A stretch of DNA of 9,623 nt from CAXSDR01 sp964236445 (GTDB lineage: Bacteria > Actinomycetota > Actinomycetes > Motilibacterales > Motilibacteraceae), in contig CAXSDR010000118.1 of assembly GCA_964236445.1 (NCBI GenBank), forward strand, positions 1 through 9,623. Direction: 5' to 3'. Below the pieces are notes generated by a model. That model ran no database searches, was not told the DNA's origin, and worked only from the letters and a program-made list of their open reading frames with translations. Positions 1-5,526 of the stretch are shown here, piece after piece. Each line of letters opens with the position of its first letter. Position 1 is the stretch's first letter. The translations under genes were made by a program, and so were the position numbers.

Positions 1-717
1 CCGCTCGCGATAGAGCTCCAGGCCGTCCGGCGCGTCGGGGTCGCGCACGAACTCGGTATAGGCCTCGTCGAGCACCACGAGCACGTCCGGCGGCACCTCG
101 TCGAGGAAGGCCACCAGCTCGTCGCGGTGCACCACCGCGCCGGTCGGGTTGTTGGGCGTGCAGACAAGCACGAGGCGGGTGCGCACGGTGAGGGCCCCCG
201 CCATGGCAGGCAGGTCGTGGCGACCGCCGGACGCGAGCGGCACGCCGACGGACGTCGCGCCGCTGACCCGCGTGACGATCGGATAGGCCTCGAAGGAGCG
301 CCAGGCATGCAGCACCTCGTCGCCGGGACCCGCCGTCGCCTGCACGAGCTGTTGCAGCACGCCGACGCTGCCCGTGCCTGTCGCGACGTGCTCGACCGGC
401 ACCCCGAAGCGGTGGGCGAGGGCGGCGACGAGCTCGGTCGCCGCCAGGTCGGGATAGCGGTTGACGGAGCCGGTCGCACGGATCAGGGCGTCCTGCACGC
501 TCGCCAGTGGGGGGTAGGGGTTCTCGTTGGACGACAGCTTGTCGCCGGGCGCCCCCTCGCCGTCGCCCGCCCGCACGTCGCCCAGGCGCGCCGGGCGGCC
601 GGGCACATAGCTGGGGACCGCGTCGAGCTCCGGGCGGAGCCGCGGGCCGGCCGACGGCCCCCCAGCCGAGGCGGGCACGGCGGACACAGCCGACACAGCG
701 GACACGGGCGTACTCAC
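1..717 (-). CDS. hisC: Aminotransferase, HisC2/Pat type, 3' end outside window
   Basis: PLP-dependent class I/II aminotransferase: histidinol-phosphate aminotransferase of histidine synthesis, or the related aromatic (phenylalanine) aminotransferase Pat. It is cytoplasmic. The frame is open for 239 codons from GTG at 717 to the left edge. Visible family signatures are KLSSNENPYPP (60-70), the substrate/PLP region ATGTGSVGVLQQL (112-124), WRSFEAYP (139-146), which resembles mycobacterial HisC2/Pat as I recall it, CTPNNPTG (186-193) and the PLP-contacting VLDEAYTEF (215-223). The Schiff-base lysine and C-terminal third lie outside the window (full length normally about 350-370). The start is chosen because TAGTGT (729-724) sits 6 nt upstream, as in a leaderless transcript; no Shine-Dalgarno is seen. 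The N-terminus carries an unusual VSA triplet repeat. It is divergent from the sensor gene at 859. The family call is strong; HisC versus Pat is not decidable here. Confidence 0.9.
   Translation of the reverse strand, partial: MSTPVSAVSAVSAVPASAGGPSAGPRLRPELDAVPSYVPGRPARLGDVRAGDGEGAPGDKLSSNENPYPPLASVQDALIRATGSVNRYPDLAATELVAALAHRFGVPVEHVATGTGSVGVLQQLVQATAGPGDEVLHAWRSFEAYPIVTRVSGATSVGVPLASGGRHDLPAMAGALTVRTRLVLVCTPNNPTGAVVHRDELVAFLDEVPPDVLVVLDEAYTEFVRDPDAPDGLELYRER
672..707. repeat. Four 9-bp tandem units inside the hisC 5' end
   Basis: Units cgggcacgg, cggacacag, ccgacacag and cggacacgg follow one another without gaps. On the minus strand they encode the VSAVSAVSAVPA stretch (residues 5-16) ahead of the conserved aminotransferase fold. 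The units are in frame, so copy-number change would lengthen or shorten the tail without disrupting the gene. Confidence 0.8.
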
Positions 718-723
718 GTCGCC

Positions 724-729
724 ACACTA
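724..729 (-). promoter_or_regulatory. Putative leaderless -10 box for hisC
   Basis: On the minus strand TAGTGT is followed by 6 nt and then the GTG start at 717. This is the geometry of actinobacterial leaderless promoters (TANNNT 6-7 nt before a start that is also +1). No convincing -35 is seen at 17-18 bp. Confidence 0.5.
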
Positions 730-760
730 GACGCGACATCGCGCTTCGACGCCTATGCAC

Positions 761-796
761 TTCTCGGCAGTTCTCTGCATTTCTCGGCCAGTTCTC
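761..796. repeat. Four phased TTCTC direct repeats
   Basis: TTCTC occurs at 761, 771, 781 and 792 in the wider units ttctcggcag, ttctctgcat, ttctcggcca and ttctcggcg. Spacings are 10, 10 and 11 bp, about one helical turn, so all copies face the same side of DNA. They lie between the divergent promoters of hisC and the sensor gene. This could be an operator array for a cooperatively binding regulator; the binding protein is unknown. A chance low-complexity expansion is the alternative. Confidence 0.6.
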
Positions 797-814
797 GGCG
801 GTCGCGCGCAGATC

Positions 815-840
815 GTTGCCCGACGGGGCGTCGGGGCAAC
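815..840. promoter_or_regulatory. Strong imperfect dyad upstream of the ATPase-GAF gene
   Basis: Left arm gttgcccgacg (815-825) and right arm cgtcggggcaac (829-840) are complementary apart from one extra G in the right arm, with a 3-nt centre. The dyad ends 7 bp before the TAGGCT -10 box and covers the place where a -35 would be. It therefore suits an operator. It could also be a terminator-like hairpin, but no gene reads into it from the left on the plus strand. Confidence 0.5.
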
Positions 841-846
841 TTCGCC

Positions 847-852
847 TAGGCT
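847..852 (+). promoter_or_regulatory. Putative leaderless -10 box for the ATPase-GAF gene
   Basis: TAGGCT (TANNNT) is followed by 6 nt and then GTG at 859. There is no Shine-Dalgarno sequence before this GTG, which supports a leaderless transcript. No clear -35 is visible; the dyad at 815-840 occupies that area. Confidence 0.5.
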
Positions 853-858
853 GCCCCT

Positions 859-3414
859 GTGAGCAGTGGAGCCCACGACACCTCGCCGACCACCCCGCCA
901 GCCATGTCCGTCGACGACCTGGTGGTCCGCGGGGGGACGGAGCACGTCCCGGCCGTCCGGCGGTGGGTGAGCGACCGGCTCATCGGCAGGTGCACCGACG
1001 ACATCGTGCACGCGGCAGAGCTGGTGACGAGCGAGCTGGTCACGAACGCCGTGCTGCACGCCGGGCCTGAGGTCAGGCTCCACGTCGACGTCCGCGACGC
1101 CGAGCACGTGACCCTCGAGGTCTACGACCGCTCGCGCAGCCTCCCGGTGCGACCGGCGCCCCGACGCGACGGGCAGACCGGCATGACCGGTCGTGGTCTC
1201 TCGCTGATCGACGCCCTCGCCGAACGCTGGAGCGTCGCGGCGACCGACGAGGGCAAGCGCATCACCGTCGAGCTCACGGGTGCCAGCGTCGCCGCTCAGA
1301 ACGCCGACGTAGGCGACATCGACGACCTGCTGCGCAGCTTGCCCGACCTCGAGAGCAGCCACGCGACGGCCGGCCCGAAGCGGCACACCGTCACCCTCGG
1401 CGACGTGCCGACGGCCCTGCTGCTCGAGGCCAAGGTGCACGTCGACTCGCTGCTGCGCGAGTTCATCCTCACCACACGCGGAGCTGCCAGCGGTGTGACG
1501 GCTCGGGTGCCCGCCCATCTGGCCACGCTGGTCGAAGCCGTGAGCTCCGAGTTCTCCGAGGCCCGCCAGTCGATCAAGCGTCAGGCGGCCGCGGCGGCGA
1601 CCCGTGGCGACCGGCGCACCACCCTCGTCCTCACGCTCCCGGCTGAGGCAGCGGACGCCGGGGAGCGATATCTCGCGGCGCTGGAAGCGGCCGACGCCTA
1701 CGCCCGCGACGCCCGCCTGCTCACGCTCGAGGCGCCACCGCAGCACCGTGTGTTCCGGCGGTGGTACGTCGGCTCCCTCGTACGCGCCCTGCGGGCCGCC
1801 GCCGCCGGCGGGCCGGTGCCCGAGACCGTCGAGTTCGAGGCGTTCGTGCTCGCGGAGTTCGACGCGCTCGCGGGGTTGCAGCGCGCGACCGAGCGCTCGG
1901 CACGCCTGCAGCGGGTATCCGCCGCCTTCTCGCGCGCCGTGACCGTCGCAGAGGCCACCCGGACGCTGCTCGACGAGGCGGTGCGCGGCATGCACGCCAC
2001 ACGGGCGGCCGTGATCCTGCGACGCGAGGATGCCCCCTCGATGCTGGACGTCGGCTATGACGCCGGGCTCCGGAAGCGGCTCAAGGCCGCCCTCGACAGC
2101 GGCGAAGTCGTCCCGGTCGGCGACGCGTTCGCGGGCCGACCCCTCTGGGTCGAGTCGCGTGAGGAACGCGACGCGACGTTCCCGCTGCTCGCGACGCTCG
2201 AACCCGATATCACCGCCTTCGCCGCACTGCCACTGTGCGCGGGCGGGCGCGTCATCGGCGTCCTGCGCCTGAACTTCACCGAGACGCGGCTGTTCGACGA
2301 CGCCGAGCGCGACTACCTCGAGTCCCTGACCAGCATGGGTGCGCAGACGATCGAGCGGTGCCTGCTCCAAGGACGCCAGGCCCGCCTCACCGAGCGGCTG
2401 CGCATCCTGCAGCGAGTGACGACGGCACTCGCCCGCGCCCGCGGCACCGAGGACGTCGGCGACGTGGTGGTGGAGCAGGCGACGGCGGTGATCAACGCCG
2501 AGGTCGGCGCACTGTGCCTGCTCGACGACGATCGTCACACCGTGCGCCTGGTCCGCATGCGCAGCCCCGACCCCGACGCGGCCGTCGGGTGGCGCGCCTT
2601 CGATGTCGATGACGACGTGCCGGCCGCCGAGGTCATCCGCACGCGCCGGATGGTGAGCGTGGCCAGCATCGCGGAGCGCGACGCCCGCTGGCCCGAGCTG
2701 GTCGGCGTCGGACTGCGCGAAGAGCACGTGCTGGTCGTCCTGCCGCTCGTTGCCAACAACACCGTCCTGGGCGCGCTCTCGCTGTCGTCGACGACCACGC
2801 GCAACATCGACGAAGCCGACCTGGAGCTCCTCGGCTCGCTGGCCGAGTCGTGCGCGCAGGCGCTCGCGCGCACGCAGTCGATGGAGCGGCTGGCGCGCGC
2901 GAGCTCACAGCTGGCCTTCCTGGCACACGCGTCGGCCGAGCTGGGCAGCGGTCACGACGTCCTGGCGAGCCTGCGCCACGTGGCGGGGCTCGCCGTGCCC
3001 GACCTCGCCGACTGGTGCGTGATCCACGTCCTGCGCGACGGTGGGCTCGTGCCCCTGGTGGTGCTGCACGCCGACCCGGCGAGGGTCGCGCTCGCCGAGC
3101 AGGTGCAGGTGCGCTGGCCGGAGCCGCTCGACGGACCCGGGGTCGGTCAGGTCGTGCGCGACGGCATCTCCCTGCACTACTCCGTCGTCACCGACGACAT
3201 GCTCGGCGCCGACCTCGACCGTGACCCCGAGCACCTCGAGATGCTGCTGATGCTGGGAATCTCCAGCGTGATCATCGCGCCACTGCGGGCGCGCGACCGC
3301 ACGCTGGGTGCCCTGACCCTTATCCTCTCGGGCGACCGCCACTACGACCGTGCCGACGTCGCGTTCGCCGAGGACCTCGCCGCTCGGGCGGCGTTGGCAC
3401 TGCTCGAGCCCTGA
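859..3414 (+). CDS. RsbW-like ATPase with three GAF domains, no phosphatase domain
   Basis: Probable cytoplasmic sensor of the RsbW/SpoIIE signalling class, which controls anti-sigma partner switching. Length is 851 aa. The N-terminus (about 18-145) is a HATPase_c_2 domain: N-box ELVTSELVTNAVLHA (54-68), a D90 segment, and the G-box MTGRGLSLIDAL (109-120). Residues about 150-340 are helical with no domain I recognise. Three GAF sensor domains follow at about 345-505, 515-672 and 683-848, each beginning with a connecting helix. No membrane segment or signal peptide is seen. In many actinobacterial relatives the last GAF leads into a PP2C/SpoIIE phosphatase; here the protein ends at ALALLEP, just where that linker would start. 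It may be a natural sensor/anti-sigma form or a truncation. The GTG at 859 is favoured by the TAGGCT box 6 nt upstream. Domain calls are firm; the signal and partner are unknown. Confidence 0.88.
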   Translation: MSSGAHDTSPTTPPAMSVDDLVVRGGTEHVPAVRRWVSDRLIGRCTDDIVHAAELVTSELVTNAVLHAGPEVRLHVDVRDAEHVTLEVYDRSRSLPVRPAPRRDGQTGMTGRGLSLIDALAERWSVAATDEGKRITVELTGASVAAQNADVGDIDDLLRSLPDLESSHATAGPKRHTVTLGDVPTALLLEAKVHVDSLLREFILTTRGAASGVTARVPAHLATLVEAVSSEFSEARQSIKRQAAAAATRGDRRTTLVLTLPAEAADAGERYLAALEAADAYARDARLLTLEAPPQHRVFRRWYVGSLVRALRAAAAGGPVPETVEFEAFVLAEFDALAGLQRATERSARLQRVSAAFSRAVTVAEATRTLLDEAVRGMHATRAAVILRREDAPSMLDVGYDAGLRKRLKAALDSGEVVPVGDAFAGRPLWVESREERDATFPLLATLEPDITAFAALPLCAGGRVIGVLRLNFTETRLFDDAERDYLESLTSMGAQTIERCLLQGRQARLTERLRILQRVTTALARARGTEDVGDVVVEQATAVINAEVGALCLLDDDRHTVRLVRMRSPDPDAAVGWRAFDVDDDVPAAEVIRTRRMVSVASIAERDARWPELVGVGLREEHVLVVLPLVANNTVLGALSLSSTTTRNIDEADLELLGSLAESCAQALARTQSMERLARASSQLAFLAHASAELGSGHDVLASLRHVAGLAVPDLADWCVIHVLRDGGLVPLVVLHADPARVALAEQVQVRWPEPLDGPGVGQVVRDGISLHYSVVTDDMLGADLDRDPEHLEMLLMLGISSVIIAPLRARDRTLGALTLILSGDRHYDRADVAFAEDLAARAALALLEP

Positions 3415-3433
3415 CGTCGGTCCGGCGGAGTTC

Positions 3434-3457
3434 GGGTCGGGCGGGCTCGCCCGGTCC
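3434..3457 (+). terminator. GC-rich hairpin after the ATPase-GAF gene
   Basis: Arms 3434-3443 and 3448-3457 form a 10-bp stem (two G-U pairs) with a ggct loop, 19 nt past the stop codon. There is no T-tract, so it is a U-less terminator or a 3'-end stabiliser. If functional, it argues that the upstream gene ends naturally at 3414. Confidence 0.4.
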
Positions 3458-3460
3458 TGA

Positions 3461-4039
3461 GCAGCGCGCCACGTCTTGCGCGGCGACCACGTCAGCCCCG
3501 GACACATGCGCATCCTCGACCAGCTCACAGGCACCGCCGCGCAGGTCATGAGCAGCACCGGGGAGACCCTGGTCCAGACCGACCTGGCGCGAGCCCTGCT
3601 CGGCGAGCAGACCCAGCACACCGGCCCGGCGCGCAGCGCCGTCTACCGCTGGTTCACCGACCTGTCCTCGCGCGACATCCACCCTCGCGAGGACCACCCA
3701 CGGCACGGCCGCATCTACGCCGCCCAGCTGCGCCGAACCGCCACCGCACACGGCACCGGCTCACCCGCTGCCGAGCTCGCCGGCCAGCTGCGAGAGTGCA
3801 GCGCGGAGTTCGCCGCCTACTGGGACGGCCACGAGATCGGACTGAGCCACACCGAGTCCAAGCGCTTCACGCACCGCCTGGTGGTCGGTGAGCTGGACCT
3901 GCACTGTCAGAGCCTGCTCGACCCCGACCAGGAACAAGCCCTGCTCGTGTTCACCGCCCCCCCCGGCACCCAGAGCCACCTACGACTCCAACTCCTCGGG
4001 GTGCTCGGCACCCAGCGTCTGCAGCCCACCACGGACTGA
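3461..4039 (+). pseudogene. MmyB-family regulator fragment, HTH half missing
   Basis: This encodes only the C-terminal ligand-binding (PAS-like) half of an MmyB-type XRE-family transcription regulator. Family-like segments include RGDHVSPGHMRILDQLTG, ETLVQTDLARALLGEQT, ARSAVYRWFTD, WDGHEIGLSH and LLVFTAPPGT, ending normally with GTQRL. A complete member is usually about 260-300 aa and begins with an XRE helix-turn-helix; nothing of this is present. The family-like residues reach back to ARHVLRGDH, but a TGA at 3458-3460 closes the frame. The only starts are TTG at 3476 (187 aa) or ATG at 3506, neither with a Shine-Dalgarno or TANNNT box. A remnant is most likely. A stand-alone ligand-binding protein is possible because the rest of the frame is intact, with no internal stop or frameshift. 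Without the HTH it should not bind DNA. Confidence 0.7.
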
Positions 4040-4071
4040 GGCGAAGCGCAGAACCTCGGCGACGGGCCCGG

Positions 4072-4710
4072 TCAGTCCCAGCCTTGCGCGTCCTCGAGGG
4101 AGATGAACCCGTCGTGGTCGGTGTCGTAGCGGTCGAACTGCTCGCGGATCAGGATCGGGGCCTCCTCGCGGGAGAGCTTCCCGTCACCGTCGGCGTCGAA
4201 GTCGGCGAGGACCTTCTTGAAGTTCGCGATCATCGCGCTGCGCTCGGCGGTGCCCTGTTCCTTGATGTGGGCGAACGGGTCGGCGTCCTCGACGAGGGAC
4301 GCCCCGGGGCTGTTGGACGAGAAGAAGGTGATCAGCTTGTTGCGGCCGGTGCCGAGAGTCGTGACGTTGTGGGAGGTGTTGGGGGGCACTCGTACGAGCG
4401 CGGGGCCCTTCATGTCGAGGACCTCACCGTCGACGGTGAAGGCGACCTCCCCCTCGAGCAGCACGAAGATCTCCTCGACGGGGTGGGCGTGCATTCCGGG
4501 ACCCACGCCAGGACCGGTCTCCGCTATCTGGACCGTGGCGCTGTCCCAGCCGTAGTGCTGGCCTTCCATCTCGATGAAGTGGTCACCGGTGCGGACGTCC
4601 CAGTAGTTGAACAGCGACTGGTTCTGGAGGACGAACGGCAACCCGAGCCGGAAGGCGTTGCCGGGGGTGACTTCTGACTGCTTGCGTCGACCTGCGTTTT
4701 CCAATGTCAT
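4072..4710 (-). CDS. Cupin domain protein with C-terminal EF-hand pair
   Basis: Protein of 212 aa joining a single cupin barrel to two EF-hands. Cupin motif 1 is complete: H74, H76 and E80 in MHAHPVEEIFVLLEG, the usual metal ligands; motif 2 VPPNTSHNV gives the fourth ligand, H114. The first EF loop is canonical (D172 to E183, DADGDGKLSREE). The second (D196 to D207, DTDHDGFISLED) has Asp in place of Glu at position 12. No signal peptide or membrane segment is seen, so it is probably cytoplasmic. The cupin could be a dioxygenase, isomerase or binding protein; the substrate is unknown. ATG at 4710 is preferred over GTG at 4728 because a promoter (TTGACT, 18 bp, TACGGT) ends 6 nt before the ATG, and the GTG lies inside its spacer. 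It follows tetR in the same direction but has its own promoter. Domains are certain; function is open. Confidence 0.9.
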   Translation of the reverse strand: MTLENAGRRKQSEVTPGNAFRLGLPFVLQNQSLFNYWDVRTGDHFIEMEGQHYGWDSATVQIAETGPGVGPGMHAHPVEEIFVLLEGEVAFTVDGEVLDMKGPALVRVPPNTSHNVTTLGTGRNKLITFFSSNSPGASLVEDADPFAHIKEQGTAERSAMIANFKKVLADFDADGDGKLSREEAPILIREQFDRYDTDHDGFISLEDAQGWD

Positions 4711-4716
4711 GGCGAC

Positions 4717-4746
4717 ACCGTACGACACGAATCACTAGTCAGTCAA
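4717..4746 (-). promoter_or_regulatory. Promoter of the cupin-EF-hand gene, leaderless type
   Basis: On the minus strand TTGACT (4746-4741), an 18-bp spacer and TACGGT (4722-4717) are followed by 6 nt and ATG at 4710. This is the best -35/-10 pair in the window. The -35 contains the TGA stop of tetR (4745-4743). The spacer holds an ACTAGT-centred imperfect dyad that could be an operator. Confidence 0.6.
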
Positions 4747-5375
4747 TAAATGTCATCAGTGCGGTTTTGGCTGAGTACGCCGCGGGGCTCCGCGCGGCCG
4801 TAGTCGCGCCACCCCTCCCGCAGGTGGGCGAAGGTCTGAGCGAGGGCACTGCGTGGTTCAGGCCGGTCGCCGGCGAGGTCGAGGGCTTCGAGGCTGAAGC
4901 GGGCCAGCGCCCTGGGCCCGAGGTCGTCGGGGACCGCCCCGATGCTCTCGGCGATGGCGAGAGCCAGGGCGGATTCATGCCGGGTCCACATGCGCCGGGA
5001 GTAGGCGCGCAGCGTAGGTGTGCTGCGTACCAGGTGAAGGAAGTCCTTCAGGTCCGGGTCCAGGGTCAGGGCGTGCGACTCCTTGTAGTAGGCCTCCAGG
5101 GCGTCGAGCACGGAGGAACCAGCTGGCCGGTTGCCGATGGCCGCAACGAGCGCGGCCTCCCTGTCGGAGTCCTGGTCGAAGACCAGCGCCTCCTTGCTCG
5201 AGAAGTGCTGGAACAGCGTGGTGACGGCCACGTCCGCGGCGTCGGCGACGTCCTTGACGCTGACCGAGTCGTAGCCGTGCTGCAGGAACAGCCGGAGCGC
5301 GGCGTCCGCGATCGCCCGCCGGGTTGCCGCCTTCTTGCGCTCGCGCCGACCCACTGTCGCCTCGGTCACCGTCAT
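4743..5375 (-). CDS. TetR-family transcriptional regulator
   Basis: DNA-binding repressor of the TetR/AcrR family, 210 aa (typical length). A basic N-terminal arm (RRERKKAATRR, 10-20) leads into the TetR_N helix-turn-helix, with the turn and recognition helix around VKDVADAADVAVTTLFQHFSSKE (40-62). The C-terminal half is helical and presumably binds an inducer. It is divergent from the DHA2 exporter at 5527, so local repression of that exporter and of itself is the likely role; the cupin gene downstream may also be a target. The ATG at 5375 lacks a Shine-Dalgarno but has TACCGT (5388-5383) 7 nt upstream, again fitting a leaderless transcript. The ligand cannot be read from the sequence. Family assignment is firm; targets are inferred from position. 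Confidence 0.93.
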   Translation of the reverse strand: MTVTEATVGRRERKKAATRRAIADAALRLFLQHGYDSVSVKDVADAADVAVTTLFQHFSSKEALVFDQDSDREAALVAAIGNRPAGSSVLDALEAYYKESHALTLDPDLKDFLHLVRSTPTLRAYSRRMWTRHESALALAIAESIGAVPDDLGPRALARFSLEALDLAGDRPEPRSALAQTFAHLREGWRDYGRAEPRGVLSQNRTDDIY

Positions 5376-5382
5376 GCATCGA

Positions 5383-5412
5383 ACGGTACAGCAGATCAGA
5401 GTTGATACTTAA
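5383..5412 (-). promoter_or_regulatory. Putative tetR promoter
   Basis: On the minus strand TTAAGT (5412-5407), an 18-bp spacer and TACCGT (5388-5383) precede ATG 5375 by 7 nt. The -35 is weak. It overlaps the dyad at 5401-5413, consistent with autoregulation. Confidence 0.4.
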
Positions 5413-5439
5413 CCGTAGGCGTTGCGTTTTTTGTGCAAC
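5401..5439. promoter_or_regulatory. Two candidate TetR operators in the tetR/exporter gap
   Basis: GTTGATACTTAAC (5401-5413) and GTTGCGTTTTTTGTGCAAC (5421-5439) are both imperfect dyads with GTT/AAC outer arms. The first overlaps the tetR -35 region. The second directly precedes TATGGT (5440-5445), a possible -10 for the exporter that lacks a good -35. Binding by the neighbouring TetR protein is inferred from position only. Confidence 0.4.
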
Positions 5440-5512
5440 TATGGTCTCGTAGACATCGCAGGGACTGGAGCGGCGCCTGTCGCGCCCGCCCGTCGACCCT
5501 CCCAACCACGTC

Positions 5513-5518
5513 AAGGAG
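5513..5518 (+). promoter_or_regulatory. Ribosome binding site of the DHA2 exporter
   Basis: AAGGAG lies 8 nt before ATG at 5527. It decides this start over the in-frame upstream codon at 5422 and over ATG 5671, which has no such site and would remove the proline-rich tail. Confidence 0.8.
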
Positions 5519-5526
5519 CGCAGATC

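Noticed and set aside
727..2727. A 666-codon open frame on the minus strand opposite the ATPase-GAF gene
   Set aside because: The plus strand encodes clear ATPase and GAF domains. Long antisense frames are expected in GC-rich coding DNA, and this one has no recognisable domain.
4084..5405. Plus-strand open frames opposite the cupin and tetR genes
   Set aside because: The minus strand shows complete cupin, EF-hand and TetR motifs; the plus-strand translations are low-complexity shadows.
5422..5526. Upstream TTG start (5422) adding 35 residues to the DHA2 exporter
   Set aside because: There is no ribosome site, it lies inside the putative operator/promoter, and AAGGAG sits 8 nt before ATG 5527.
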